NCBI GenBank assembly: GCA_021292165.1
Contig: CM037876.1
Span: forward strand, 287,471,938-287,535,937
DNA from: Shinisaurus crocodilurus
Taxonomy: Eukaryota; Chordata; Lepidosauria; Squamata; Shinisauridae
Length of the DNA stretch: 64,000 nucleotides
Direction of reading: 5' to 3'
Shown: in pieces, positions 44,650 to 56,605 of the stretch
How the letters are laid out: every line of letters starts with the position of its first letter
Position numbering within the stretch: the first letter of the stretch is position 1
Notes under the pieces: generated by a model
Database searches by the model: none
Told to the model about the DNA's origin: nothing
Seen by the model: only the letters and a program-made list of their open reading frames with translations
Made by a program: the position numbers and the translations under genes

Positions 44650-44880
44650 CTCAGAGTGATACCCTCCTTCTTTGAAGCCCTCATTCTTCATGAATGCAGA
44701 TGAACTGTTACTTTGGGATTGGGATGCTGCTATCATAGGCCAGAAGATTTCACCCACAAATCTCCCTGCCTCTCACCGCTTCTCCAGGTGAGCAACCTCA
44801 CTTTAAGGAAATGAACTTGCTCCCTCAGGGTCAGGAGCTCATTCCACCAAGCAGACACCCATGACTTATTCTGTTTGGTA
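44650..44880. repeat. Direct repeat, copy 2
   Basis: Diverged copy of 42329-42560, placed just past the end of the segmental similarity. Confidence 0.6.
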
Positions 44881-44920
44881 GGCTGATAGTCATACATGTG
44901 ACACCCAGTGCAATAAAATG

Positions 44921-45165
44921 GAGAGCCAGTGTGGCGTAGTGGTTAGAGTGTTGGACTGGGACTTGGGAGATCTGGGTTCTAGTCCCCGCTCGGCCATGGA
45001 GGAACTCATTGGGTGACTTTGGGCCAGTCACTGACTCTCAGCCTCACCTACCCCACAGGGTTGTTGTGAGGATAAAATGGAGAGGAGGAGGAGGATTATG
45101 TAAGCCGCCTTGGGTTCCTTTCAGGAAAAAAGGTGGGGTATGAATATAATTAATTAATTAATAGC
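44921..45165 (+). repeat. tRNA-headed SINE, nearly complete
   Basis: The tRNA-like head (GTGGCGTAGTGGTTAGAG as A-box region, GGGTTCTAGTCCCCG as B-box region) is followed by the body 'gggccagtcactgactctcagcc', 'acagggttgttgtgaggataaaatgg' and 'gccttgggttcctttcagga'. It ends in an (atta)n tail. It is the best-preserved copy of the family here; others are at 31500, 56415 and, in fragments, 3225-3600. Confidence 0.9.
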
Positions 45166-45199
45166 CTCCACATCCTTGTTGGGACTGTCATGTTGTCTG

Positions 45200-48126
45200 T
45201 TGTCCAATTTTTTATTTCTATATAAAACAAACACATAATATCAAACATATAACAATTAACAAAACAAAATAGACCTCCGATTTTCTTCTACAGCAAATAC
45301 AGGTAACAATATTTTTTCTTACTCGATAATCCAAATGAGAAATCTCTTTCTTCCCATTGTCCCAGATTCACTTATTATTCCATAAATCCACAAACAAACA
45401 AATCATTATTTTCCAGTCTCTGCAAAAAGTCAATTAGAGGTTTCCACTCAATAATAAACGCAGATGTTGTCCTTTCTCTAATTAGTGATGTAAGTTTGGC
45501 CATCTCTGCCAGCTCCAGCATCTTGACCAACCATTCTTCTATCGTAGGCACTGCTGGACCTTTCAACTTCTGTGCATATAGTAGTCTCGCTGCCGTTGTC
45601 ATGTATAAAAATAAAGTTCCATATCTTTCTTCTAGCTGACTGTCCATTATTCCCAATAGAAAAGCCTCTGGTTTCAATTGAAAAGTAATCCTTAAAATCT
45701 TTTGCATTAATAAATGAATTTCAACCCAAAATCTTTTAGCTTTCTTACATGTCCACCACATATGATAAAAGGTTCCTTCCTGTTGTTCACATTTCCAACA
45801 TATATCTGATGCACCGCTATACATTCTAGCCAATTTCTCCGGTGACAAGTACCAACGATACATCATCTTATAAAAATTCTCTTTAAGACTAGAGCATAAA
45901 GTAAATTTCAAACCTTTTAACCACATATTTTCCCATTGTGTCATTAATATATTATAGCCAAAATTTTGAGCCCATTTTATCATACATTCCTTCACTTGCT
46001 CTTCCTCAGTTTCAAATTTCAACAAAAGCTTATACATTCTTGAAATAAGATGTTCATCATTTAGACATAATTCCCTTTCAAAGTCAGATACCCTCTGTTC
46101 AAAATCATACAACCTTGTATCAACTTTAAACCTTTCTACCATCTGTAAATAGGAGAACCATTGACATGTATGACCTTCTTTTATCAGTTCTTCTCTTGAT
46201 TTTATTTTACATTCATCTTGTGAAAAATTCAGCAAATCACGATATGTCAACCAACTGTATTTACTTAACATTTCTCTTCTATGATGGGCTTCTTGTGCTG
46301 ATAGCCACAATGGTACTCTCTGACAAAACCTAGGTTTATATTCCAAATTTTCAAAATGGCACTTCTAACACAGGGATTATTAAATTCTACATTCACTTTA
46401 ACTTTATCATACCACATGTACCCATGCCATCCAAATCTCAAATCATATCCCTCTAAATCTAATAATCGACTATTTTTCAACAAAACCCATTCTTTGATCC
46501 ATACTAAACAACAAGCAGCAAAATATAACTTCAGGTCAGGTAAACCCAACCCCCCTCTTTCTTTTGCATCCTGTAAAATCTTAAACTTAACCCGTGGCTT
46601 TTTCCCTTGCCATACAAATCTAGATATATCCTTCTGCCATTGTTTAAATGATATTTGCGATGTCACAATAGGAATAGTCTGAAACAAAAACAGCATTCTA
46701 GGTAATACATTCATCTTGATTGTGGCTATTCTCCCCGAAAGTGACAATTGAGCTTTATCCCTTCTTTCTAAATCTTTTTTCATTTCATTCCAAGACTTTA
46801 CATAATTATTTTGAAACAACATACAATTCTTATTTGTTAATGTGATACCTAAATACTTTACTTTCTTTTCAACCTTAAAACCTGATTTATTTGACAATTT
46901 TATTTGATCTTGAATTTTCATATTTTTTGTTAATATCTTTGTCTTTAGTTTATTAACCTTAAAACCAGCTACAGCACCAAACTCCTTCAATTTAACCATT
47001 AACGTTTCTATTCCTTTCAGAGGATCTTCCAAAGTTAACACCAAATCATCTGCGAAAGCTCTCAGCTTATAAGACTCTTTTTAAATTTTTATGCCTCCAA
47101 TTCTATCATCTTGTCTTATATCTCTGTTCAATATTTCAAGCACAAGAATAAACAACAAAGGTGATAATGGGCAACCTTGTCTTGTTCCTCTATGTATTCC
47201 ACACGGTTTCGTCATATCGCCATTGACAATTATTTGTGCTGTTTGTGAAGTATAAATCGACTTTATCCATTTTATAAAGTTCTCTCCAAAATCCATTTCC
47301 TTCAGTACTTTAAATAGAAACCCCCAATTTAAATTGTCAAACGCTTTCTCTGCATCTAAGAAAATCAATGCAGCATGTTTTTCATTATGCTTTTCCAAGT
47401 ATTCCAAAATATCTAAGACTGTTCTAACATTATCCCTCAGCTGTCTTTTAGGTAAAAAACCACATTGATCTTCATGAATAAATTCTTGAAGAATTATTTT
47501 TAATCTTTCCGCCAATATCATTGTAAACAGCTTGTAGTCATTATTCAGTAATGATATTGGTCTATAATTTCTTGTTAAGGTTAAGTCTTGTCCCTCTTTA
47601 GGTATTAATGTTATATTTGCCTCTTTCCATGTCTCCGGCCTCCTTGCAAAATAGAATTCATCATTTTTTGTAAAGGTTGTATGAGTTCATCTTCAAATCT
47701 CTGATAGTATTTACCAGAAAGTCCATCCAGTCCTGGCGCCTTTCCTGGTTTAATCTTTTTTATAGCACCCACCAATTCACTTATTGTTATAGGACCATTC
47801 ATAATATGTCTCTGTTCCTCTGTAATCTTAGGTAACTTTTGTTTTTCAATATATTCATCTATTTTTTCTGATGAAACATTATGTCCTTTATATAAATTCG
47901 AATAATAATAGTAAAATGATTTTTGTATCTCCTTATTGTCTGTTAATACTTTATCGCCCTCTTGTACTTTTATTATCATTTTCTTTTCTCTTTCTTTTCG
48001 CAATCTATAAGCCAACCATCTCCAAGGTTTGTTTGCAAATTCAAAGTTCCTCTGTTTCATATAGTTCAATTTTATTTCCATTTCTCTTGTTGTTACCATA
48101 GATAACTGTTGTTGCAACATTTTAAT
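45200..48126 (-). mobile_element. L1-type LINE, 5'-truncated, 15-bp TSD
   Basis: Minus-strand ORF2. The pre-RT region is at 48120-47611 (GKAPGLDGLSGKYYQRF). The RT follows (QCGFLPKRQLRDN; FLDAEKAFDNLNW; GTRQGCPLSPLLFILVLEIL; AFADDLVLTLED near 47060). A thumb (VKYLGITLTN) and a C-terminal Cys-His motif come next (CWKCEQQEGTFYHMWWTCKK near 45800-45740). There are frameshifts near 47630 and 46350 and a stop near 47083. CTGTCATGTTGTCTG is duplicated at 45185-45199 and 48127-48141. The endonuclease is lost by 5' truncation. Confidence 0.92.
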
Positions 48127-48176
48127 CTGTCATGTTGTCTGAACCCTGCCTATGGCATACTTCCCTCGTAGCTGTA

Positions 48177-48178
48177 AT

Positions 48179-48248
<70 letters not shown>

Positions 48249-48257
48249 ATATTATTA
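48177..48257. repeat. (ATT)n / (AAT)n microsatellite
   Basis: About 40 bp of ATT switching to AAT, then imperfect. It joins the tail of the CR1-like 3' fragment that follows. Confidence 0.95.
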
Positions 48258-48375
48258 ATTTTATTTATATACTGCCCAACAGCCGAAGCTCTCTGGGCAG
48301 TTCACAACAATCCATAAAAACACACAATACAATATACAATAAAAACATTATACAAAATTTAAAAACCAGATTTAA
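48258..48375 (-). mobile_element. CR1-like LINE extreme 3' end, minus strand
   Basis: Reverse complement of the 3' end at 6010-6125 ('ccaacagccgaagct..ctgggc' and 'acaatacaatatacaataaaa'). Confidence 0.8.
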
Positions 48376-48384
48376 AAATGACAC

Positions 48385-48475
48385 ACCGTATTTTTCTGTG
48401 TATAAGACACCCCCATGTATAAGACAACCCCCACTTTTCTAACCCAAAATTCAGAAATCAATATTTTGGGTGGGG
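48385..48475. repeat. Fragment of the 'ccgtattttt...taagac' TIR element
   Basis: 'ccgtatttttctgtgtataagacacccccatgtataagacaacccccac' is related to the ends of the element at 62446-62726. Only one end is present. Confidence 0.6.
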
Positions 48476-48517
48476 TGTTTGTGAACGGACAATTCAGCCC
48501 AGAGGGCTGCTCGGGGG

Positions 48518-48940
48518 TAGGGATGTTACCTTTTGCCTCGCGCGGGCTGAGTGGGACCAAACTTGGCCCCGCTCACACCTGCACGAGGTTTGCACGGGCC
48601 TACCTGAGGCCAGCCGGCAGCTCCTCAGCTCAGCTCTCCGCAGCGAGCCGTCTGCGCTGGTCCAGTCCCGTCAGTTCTGGTGCGGCGGAGGTGACGTGAC
48701 AGGACCCTGCTTTGGCGCGCTGGACCCCCGTGCTATGTTTTTGGCGGGGGAAACTCTGGTTCCCCCTGCCAAAAACATAGCGCGGGGGTCCAGCGCGCTG
48801 GAAGTGACGCAATGGGGGACCGACTGGCCGGCACTGGCAGCTTGAGCTTTGCGGAGAACACTCCGCACCACTCAGAAGATCAAGCACAGGGGGCCGCCGC
48901 CGCGCAGAGCCGTGACCCCCCCCAGGTTCATATACCACCC
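48518..48940. mobile_element. GC-rich foldback element
   Basis: Begins TAGGGATGTTACC. The arms are inverted around 48745-48765: 'gcgcgctggacccccgtgctatgtttttggcgggg' type sequence on the left, its complement on the right. It shares 'cacgggcctacctgagg' and 'gaagtgacg' with the copies at 22845 and 29629. No coding capacity. The right end is not sharply defined. Confidence 0.72.
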
Positions 48941-48949
48941 ATACTCGGA

Positions 48950-49140
48950 GGGAGTTGCCCCCTCCCTCCCCCACCTAATCTGTGACAAGGGTAGATCCAA
49001 TATAAATCACTTTATTATTTGACTCCTAAAAAATAAACATATGCTATGGAACTTATCCGCTGATTACTTTGATTGCGATTCAAGGCCTATACGGATCACA
49101 GTTCAGGGTCAAAATAGAGCATGTGACATGAAGGATCTGC
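48950..49140. repeat. Direct repeat flanking the gene B 3' block, copy 1
   Basis: Matches 52421-52612: 'gggagttgccccct.cctc', 'aagggtagatccaat', 'taaaaaataaac', 'caaggcct.tacggatcaca' and 'agagcatgtgacatgaaggatctgc'. The gene B exon 5 lies between the two copies. Confidence 0.75.
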
Positions 49141-50669
49141 CACTCAATTTTTAACAAAGTAAAAGCACTCTTGTGGGGAGGGGGCAGGGTGACACTTTCC
49201 ACACGGGCTATTTCCCCCAATTGAAATCATGGGCATGGGCATTCTCATGGGCATTCAAATAAGCTTTGTGAAGCAGCTGTGACAAAAGGAAGCAGGAATT
49301 AATACGGACTACTGACAGATCTTTTTGTCCTGGAGAAAGGAACAATCGATTGTTTCATAGGGTTTGAGTCATCAAGCAAATTTCAGATCAGTTTGGGAAT
49401 GTAAGCCAGTGGCAGTCCCAGCAGTGCTGGCTGCAGGTTTTGAGGGCCCTCGGTGAGTCTACTTTCTCACCAGCATTGTCACCAGCTGCTATTGCTCTGC
49501 ATCCTTTCTCATCATTGCCACCACTTGCTTCATAGGCAGAATTTAAGCCAGTGAGCAAGTAGGCAGAAGCATCTACCTCCTCGCTATCACTGTTGCCTGG
49601 GCCAGAGTGAGAGGCAGGTGAATAAGCGTAATGGTGAAGAAGAGGGGCAACTCGGGTGTGTGTGTGTCTTGTAGTGGGCCCATGCTGGAGTGCAGGCTCT
49701 TGGCAGGTGCCTGACCATGCCTATCCTTGACGTTGGCCCTGAGCGCCAGTATAGATACTGGCACATGATCTGTTCAGCCAGTTAACAAAGACTCACATGG
49801 TTCCTGCCTGCTCACGTGGACTTCTCCACGCGCACACAGACAGCTGTACTCATAAGGGCCTGCTCCCGGCAGATGTCTATGCTGCCCACATGGATGTCAG
49901 AGGAAGGGGCAAAATGGCACATGCAACATCATGGGCACAACTACTCGGTGCATCCCCATCCTATAGCTTAGGTTGTATGTGCTTCAACCTGCAACTGCAG
50001 CAAATACACCGGCTGAGCAAGTACTTGGAATATTATGGGAACTGAGATTTATGTTTGGTGTCTGAAAATAATTTTTGTCCTCTGCATTTCCTCTGCTCTA
50101 CACACTGTAGCTCTCATAAAATCATTTTCTCCTGGTACCCCTCATATATGGTTGGAGCGCAGGATCATACCAATCCTGGGCCTGTTTGTCAGTCTTTCCC
50201 GCAAATGTCTTTCCTCTCCTCCCAAAACCAATTTCCCAAAGCACTCTTCCTCCCATGCTAAGCTTCCCAAGCACAAGCTCCATTGACATCAATGTGAGGC
50301 CATCGAAGAGAATGTGATTTACTTCTGAGTAGACATGCCTTTTGGCTCATTTACAGCTTGTTGTTCTTTGGGCAGGGGGTTGAAAGCGGCATTCATAACT
50401 TTATTTTTTCAAAGCGGAGGGGGCAAGCACTTTCCCTCCAGTTCACTTTGCAAGAGAGTGAGAAGTCGGGGGGGGGATGGGGAGGGAGAGATGCGGGAAA
50501 GCAATCTCTGCTTTGCAGAAGCCCCGATACAGCTTTGGGAGATGCCACATTTCCCCCGCCCCTCGAAAACAATTGGCTAACTCCAGTTACGGCACTTTCA
50601 TGGCCACACCTTGGACAGGCAATGTCAATGACAGTGCCAGGTGAGCGCACATCAGCCATATACTGTGAT
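49141..50669. other. No recognised gene
   Basis: Downstream of the gene B exon-5 block. No LINE domain, terminal repeat or exon was recognised. Short open frames lack motifs. Confidence 0.4.
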
Positions 50670-51230
50670 AGAGAATCAATCTCCCGAATCCAATGAGCAC
50701 TTTGAAGTGAGAAATTAGTTTTGTTTTATCTACTAAATTCTGAAAGGAAGGATGCCACCATCACCACCACCTCCCCAATGATGCCAATGAATGGCCAAAA
50801 TGTGTACTGGTGAAAGAAACATGATCAATCTTTAAACTGTTCAATAATGTGGGCCAATGGCATTCTGACAATGATAATTGGCAGCTAAAACTAATTTCCG
50901 GCACACTGTACATTAGGCCACAACCTGGGTGTAAGTGAAGTCTGCTGGCTGTACATTAGTTCTCCACAGGGTTTACAAGTTTTCCCATGAAAAAGATGGA
51001 CTCGGTGTTGGCATCTCTGATTAGCAGGATGAAGGCCTTGTTCAACTTAATTGTAATAGCAAGGGATTTGGGAACAGTTTCAATGACAGTGGTAGCCGCC
51101 ACTTCTGTGCCATTCTCCTGGACATTCAAAGAAGCTTTGTGGATAGCCTGGAAAGCAAACAAGAATTAGTTCAGAACAAAGGGCAAGATGTCATTAGATG
51201 TGCTTGTGCCGTTCCTTCTAAGCAAAGGAA
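50670..51230. repeat. Exon-5 block of gene B, duplicate of 24181-24750
   Basis: Includes exon 5, its acceptor and about 290 bp of 3' flank. A 430-bp segment private to gene B follows at 51231-51658, then the shared 'acaatgtctaggggccat' at 51659. Confidence 0.9.
50956..51147 (-). pseudogene. SERPINA1-like gene B, exon 5 (frame intact, P1 Lys)
   Basis: Acceptor CTTTCCAG, then GCTATCCAC, and a stop at 50958-50956: 63 codons with no lesion. Hinge GTEVAATT is as in gene A. The loop reads VIETVPK|SLAI, so the inferred P1 is Lys rather than Arg. The C-terminus keeps the normal strand-5B form (RDANTESIFFMGKLVNPVEN), unlike gene A. The matching first coding exon at 55384-55981 has two stops, and no exon 3 or 4 lies between. 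So the exon is probably a relic, unless it is used with exons outside this window. Confidence 0.85.
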
Positions 51231-52420
51231 TGTGTTAAGCCTCTTAAGGTGCAATCCTATTGGGATGCCCATAAGCCCCGAAACTCGGAAGCTTATGGGT
51301 ATATCCAGTGCAGAGTGGGAGGAGTGGTGGAGGCGATCTTCACCTCCCTGTCCTCCCACTCTGCTTTTGCTAGAGGGGCTTTTTTGCCTGTCTAGCTGGA
51401 GTGTATTGGAGAGGGAGGGAAGGAGGCTGGAGCAGCTTCAGGATACCTCATATCCTGGCCGCTCCAGTCTCCTCCCCGCCCCCTTAAATTCTCTCTGGGG
51501 TTGCTTTCCTGACTTTGGAGAGCAGGCGACACGGTTGTTTCCATTCCAGCTGCGAGGGGTTGGGGAAGGGGTTCGGAGCTCCAGTTTCCATCCCCAAGGT
51601 CAGAGCACTGTCTCCAACCTCGGAGTTGGGTATCCAAACTATCCTATGGACCCTCAGACAATGTCTAGGGGCCATAGCATTGTGTCCTTAGATATTGTTG
51701 GGACTTGAAAAAGATACTAGGAGAGGATATATTGTGGAGTAATATCCTTCCTATCTCACGTTAGTGAGATCAGCAGAGTAGAGTCCCTTTCCAGCTTAAA
51801 AGAAGCTTAGATTTGGCTAGTGTTAGCCAGTTAGCATTTGGTAATCCAGGATGCTTTAAGGCAGACTGGATTTCCCTGGTTTTGCCCCCTTTTCTCTCCC
51901 TCAGAACAATAATCAGAGACGCAGTCTTGTAAAAGTTAAAACGTAACATTTACTCACTCAGATTATGCAGTTTCATTCAGGCAGGCTTAAAAGCCGTTTC
52001 TTACAGTTGGTACAAGTACATTTGTAGTTACTTGGGGTCTGAACTTGTGGAGTTCAGACCAGCAACTCTGGCTACATGCTGCTACAAGGACCATGTGGAG
52101 ACAACAACAGAAGGTGCTACATTCACTAGAGTCTGAACAGAAAGAGGAAGAAGCTGAGAGCTACGCCCACTTCCTGTTCAGGCTGTTAATTATTCAATGA
52201 GTATCTTCCAGTGAATCCACACTAGAAGATACCAGTGATCTTAACTATTTCACCCAACTACCTGGTGAAACATGAGCCATAGGTTTTGACTGCAATTTTA
52301 ATTATCCAACAGATATATTGGCCATTTGTTATTTCTTCACTTCCCCTGATCTATTAATCTCCCTCTCCCACCAATCCGATGGCTTCTGCACATGTCATAT
52401 TCTTGCTGCATATTCACTGG
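51231..52420. other. No recognised gene
   Basis: Where exons 4 and 3 of gene B would be expected, the minus strand shows no serpin-like frame or splice-framed 148- or 271-bp exon. 51231-51658 is a gene-B-only segment of unknown type. Confidence 0.55.
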
Positions 52421-52612
52421 GGGAGTTGCCCCCTTCCTCTCCCACCTCATCTGTGGCAAGGGTAGATCCAATTTACTCTTAAAAAATAAACACATGCTTT
52501 AAACATATGGAACTTATACACTGATTACTACTTTGATTGCAATCCAAGGCCTGTACGGATCACAATTCAGGGTCCAAATAGAGCATGTGACATGAAGGAT
52601 CTGCTATTGATC
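52421..52612. repeat. Direct repeat, copy 2
   Basis: Diverged copy of 48950-49140, same orientation, 3.4 kb away. Confidence 0.75.
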
Positions 52613-54067
52613 CTCCTGCTGAGGAACATGTTAAAGAACTTAAACCTTAAGTCTTCCTGATCGATTTATCGATCAGGAAGAAACCAATACAGGTTGAAAC
52701 CAATACATTTATGCCTTTTGTTTCTAAACCCCCAAGTGTAATGCTTCCCCAATTTACCGCCCCTAGTTTTCTCTTTTAACAGTACATTTTATGTTTAGTG
52801 TATTTATGAAGATAGGCTTGTTAAGGGGAGAGAGAGGAGCTACAGGGTTGGGGGCAATCTTTCAAGATTTCATGGGTGCAATCTTGCACCCATGAAATCT
52901 AAATGGATACAGCTGTGCATTCTGTTCCTGCCTTCCAGGTAGGGAAAGTATCCGGAAGCTTGCTAGGTGAAGGGAAAGGAGCTGGAGCTGGTGCCAGGAG
53001 GCTAAGAGAGGAGCTACGTACTTCAAAGAGCTATTGCACCAGCATGGAGCGGCCAGGGATGGATGGTTCATATGTAGGACCTTATGGCTAGGGTGGCCAT
53101 GTGTGCATTGCCAAAAAGGAGAAATTGCCTCACCAAAAAAGAGGACACCAATTTGCATGACATCTGCCTATGCAAATTCATATGTATAGGTACAAAGTTA
53201 GAAACAATAACTTCAACTTAAATAGAAATACAATGCATCATACCATAGTGGAGAAGACAGACCATGTAACCCCTGTGCCTGCTCAGTCTGCTCTCCAGGT
53301 GCTACCTGTTGATGGGCAACTTCAAGTCCCCTGCTCTCCCTCCTTATGGTTCTTTAACTTTAAATCAGACTTGGAGTGGCCAGCCCTTCAAACATAGGGC
53401 ACCTTCAAACAGAGGACTGCCCTCTGCCAAAAGGCTCTCCAAAACAGAGGACTGTCTTCTGTAAAGTATGTCACCTGGACACCCTATTTATGGCTCCACC
53501 TCTTCCTGGAACAGCACAGGGCCAGGATCTAGAGCATGCATGGGCCTCGAGTCCTCCTCCTCCAGGTAGATGGAAAGCATAGGGGTTATAAGTGAGCCCC
53601 GTATCACCAGTCCAGAGTTTTGGCCTGGGCCCTTGAGCACTGCCCACTCCTGAAGCCCTGGGAGAGATGAAGTTAGGGCCAGGATGAGGGTCTGGTCGAG
53701 GGGCAGTGGGGTCTCTGCCATTGGAGCTTCCTTGGGCAGGTTGCCCGAGAGACAAAATAAACATTCTGCTAATTGGCTTCTTTACATCAGTGTAAACACA
53801 ATCAGTCTCGATTTGGATTGGGAGCGTGGCAATTCAGGAAGGGAGATTTAAGCTCCCCCCTCCCAGTTTGGGGCCCAAACTCTACCCCTCTTCAGGGGGC
53901 AAGGTTTTAAAAAAGGAGGGAATGTGTCTATGTCTTGCAACCCATAAACACAAGCCTAATTTAGAAAAGGGGGTGGTGGTAATGGTTTCTCTGCAGCCAG
54001 CCAAGGCAAGGAGTTGCAACTATGCATGTAGTAGTGCCCATCTAGTAGCTCCTCTTTCAGAGCGAGT
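52613..54067. other. No recognised gene
   Basis: Contains a small hairpin at about 52655-52680 (cttcctgatcga/tcgatcaggaag) and another at 52863-52899 around 'tcatgggtgcaa/ttgcacccatga'. No exon of gene B found. Confidence 0.4.
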
Positions 54068-54075
54068 GTGTATGC

Positions 54076-54421
54076 CAGTGATGGCGAACCTATGGCACGC
54101 GTGCCATAGCTGGCACGCAGGGACCTCTCTGTGGGCCCTCGCTGGCCTCCACAGGCAGGCACACTCCAACATCTCCACCCCCAGAAGCGGGCTGCGCAGG
54201 CACCCAGCCCTCTTTCTAACTGGACAGACAGCTCAGAAGCACAGCGCCCGCGCGCCCGAGTCTTTGCGCGCCCGATGAAGAGCCATGCCCTGAGACAGAG
54301 CGGGGCGCGATTAGCTAGTGCCCCCTCCTCCTTCCTGCCAAACTTAAGGCACTTTGAAATAAATAAGTTGGTTTTGTGTTGCAGTTTGGGCACTCGGGCT
54401 CAAAAAGGTTCGCCATCACTC
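54076..54421. mobile_element. Non-autonomous hAT, 346 bp, 8-bp TSD
   Basis: Starts CAGTGATGGCGAACCTATGG and ends GGTTCGCCATCACTC (last base changed). GTGTATGC is duplicated at 54068-54075 and 54422-54429. Same family as 7931-8854, in the opposite orientation, internally shorter. Confidence 0.9.
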
Positions 54422-54429
54422 GTGTATGC

Positions 54430-55383
54430 TGTTAATTGGATCTTTTCTTTAAACCTTTATTTGGCCAGAGCTCACGCCACTTAGAGCACACCACTGAGAG
54501 CCTTTGTTTCCCCCAGACTGGTCCCCAGTGTTTCCTCCTCAAGCCATCACTGCCAAAACAAACTCTCCAGGAGAGGTTGTCTTGACAGCACAGTGGGTCT
54601 TTCACCCAGTCTCCACAATAAATTTCTAAAAGAGGAAACAAGAGGAAGCCTCCTGAAATACAAGTTTAAAAGCTGTGTACTCTAGACAGACGCCCTCTCT
54701 CCTGCTTTCTTGCTACAGTAACTGTGTCTCAGGAACCTGTCCAATTGCATCACTGTCTAGCTGCAGAACAATTCCCCCTCCAAATTGTTCCTTTCATCGA
54801 GCTCTAAATGCTCACCCCAACTCCATTGTTCCTCTTCTCTTTCTACTCCCATGTGTGTTAGGGAGCCCTAACTCCCCCCCTCCTTGCCCTACCACCCCTA
54901 GCATACTCCTCCCCTTGCAAACGAAACAGCACACACATGTCTGCGGCCTCACTTTTAGGCCTGTAGCCCAGCTTCACCGAAAATGCAGCTAATTTCCCCA
55001 TTTTAGCACAGTTCTTGGTGAAGGCTGGAGTGCTCAGTACTGGTGTTATGTTTAAATTTGTTTTTACTGCAAATGCTTTACCAAGTTAATGTCCCCAAAA
55101 TCAGCTAATGCATTTCACATTCATGTTGTACTCATAAAAATGATGGGCCAAGTGGTGTTACCCCCAAATCTTCTGAGAGTGGGGATCTTTTGGGTGAGGT
55201 TGCCTTCTTTGCCATAGATACTCCACTGCCATTGTCAAAAAGTCCCTTTGAGAAAGTGTGTCTTGTGAGAAGGTGTGCAATTTTGTACTTGTGTCTTAGA
55301 TGGGCAACACATTCGGTAACACACTGCTTAAAAGTTGGACATATAAAGCACTGGAAGAAGAAGAAGAAGACCATTTGACTTAC
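54430..55383. other. Intron-like sequence of gene B, no repeat recognised
   Basis: Lies 3' of the pseudo-exon 2 donor. AAG microsatellite-like run at 55353-55370. Nothing else. Confidence 0.4.
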
Positions 55384-55981
55384 CTTTCAAGAAAATATAG
55401 TTTACAAGCACCATTACAACATCTGGATCGATGTCCTTGACATCATCAACTAATTTTCTATGGGTTTTCTTCTCTATGTAGCTATTAATCTGCTTCTCAG
55501 CTTCTGCAGGATTCTTGAAGTTAGTAGGAAAAACATCCCCCTGATAAAAATGTTTAGTATCATTCAAGAACTTCTTCAGGACCTTCTCTTGGTAATCTGT
55601 GAAAATGCCATTCCCAATGCTCAACTCGATTTCAGCCTCCTGGCATTTTAGCACATGGAGGAGATGGTGGAAACCAGCCTGTATTTCCTGCTCACTGATC
55701 TCTGTCTGGTTAAAGCCAAGTCCTGACAAAAGCTGTCTCAGAGTGGTGGATTTAGCCTCCAGCGAAAGCATGGCAAAGGCAGTGGAAATGCTCAGAGGAG
55801 AAAAGAAAACGTTCTCAGCAGTATCTGAAGCAACCTGGTGTTAGAACTTAAAGGCAAAGTCAACATTGCCAGGGGCTACCATTAACAAGGGCAAATTGCT
55901 GCGATATTTGCCAGGGTGTTTGGGGGTGACGGCAACAGCAAAGAGCCCAGCAAAAAGCAAACTCAGACTTCAATTAGACAT
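55384..55981 (-). pseudogene. SERPINA1-like gene B, coding exon 2 with two stop codons
   Basis: Minus-strand homologue of gene A exon 2. The acceptor TTTACAG (exon from 56001), ATG at 55981-55979 and donor AAAG|GTAAGT are preserved, and net length keeps phase 1. The frame is broken by TGA at codon 4 and TAA where gene A has Tyr in FRFYHEVAS. After the second stop the frame is open: NVFFSPLSISTAFAMLSLEA, then GLGFNQTEISEQEI, KHFYQGDVFPTNF and VLVNYIFLKG. The His-rich N-terminus of gene A is absent. Intact splice sites and frame length suggest loss was recent. An alternative start downstream would lack a signal peptide. Confidence 0.9.
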
Positions 55982-56009
55982 TGTGTTCCTCTGGAAGTAA
56001 TCTGTAAAG

Positions 56010-56414
56010 AAACAACAACACACCCATTACAAAATTCAGTGTCTTGATGAAAGATTCCCCCCCCCATGTTAATATGAGGTACAATCTTTATTATTTGCTT
56101 GAGCTCTTTGAGGTATTTGCTGTGTAGGCACCACTCTCTCCAGCCTTGGTTATGTGGGTTCATTTATGGGGGTCAGTTCACTGGAGGTTCATAGCTTACA
56201 GTTGGAACTTTTTCAAACTTTGTCCTCTTTTCAAAGTGTTGTTTTTTTTAATGCTTACTTTTCTCTTAAGCAGAAGTATAGGAGCAAAGTGACCTTGCTG
56301 CAGGATGAATCACCTCATGGATGAGTCAGATTGTAATGGGGGAAACAACAACAACACAGCAGGTCTGTCTTAGTGTGGAGGCTTGAGTGTCTCTATGATA
56401 TGAGTAATCACTCA
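56010..56414. other. 5' flank of pseudo-exon 2, no feature recognised
   Basis: Homologous at its start to the intron 1 end of gene A (TCTGTAAAGAAA), then unassigned. Confidence 0.4.
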
Positions 56415-56605
56415 ACCTGGAGAGCCAATGTAGTATAATGGTTAGAGTGTTGGACTAGGGCTCAGAAGTCCACTCAGCCATGAAACTCACTGGGTGTCTT
56501 TGGGCCAGTCACTGACTCTCAACCTAGCCTACCTCACAGGGTTGTTGTGAGAATAAGATGGAGAGGAGGAGGAGGATTATGTAAGCCACCGTGGGTTCCT
56601 TGCAG
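56415..56605 (+). repeat. tRNA-headed SINE, partial
   Basis: Shares head (gagagccaatgtagtataatggttagagtgttggac) and body with 44921-45165. Shortened in the middle and missing the tail. Confidence 0.85.
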
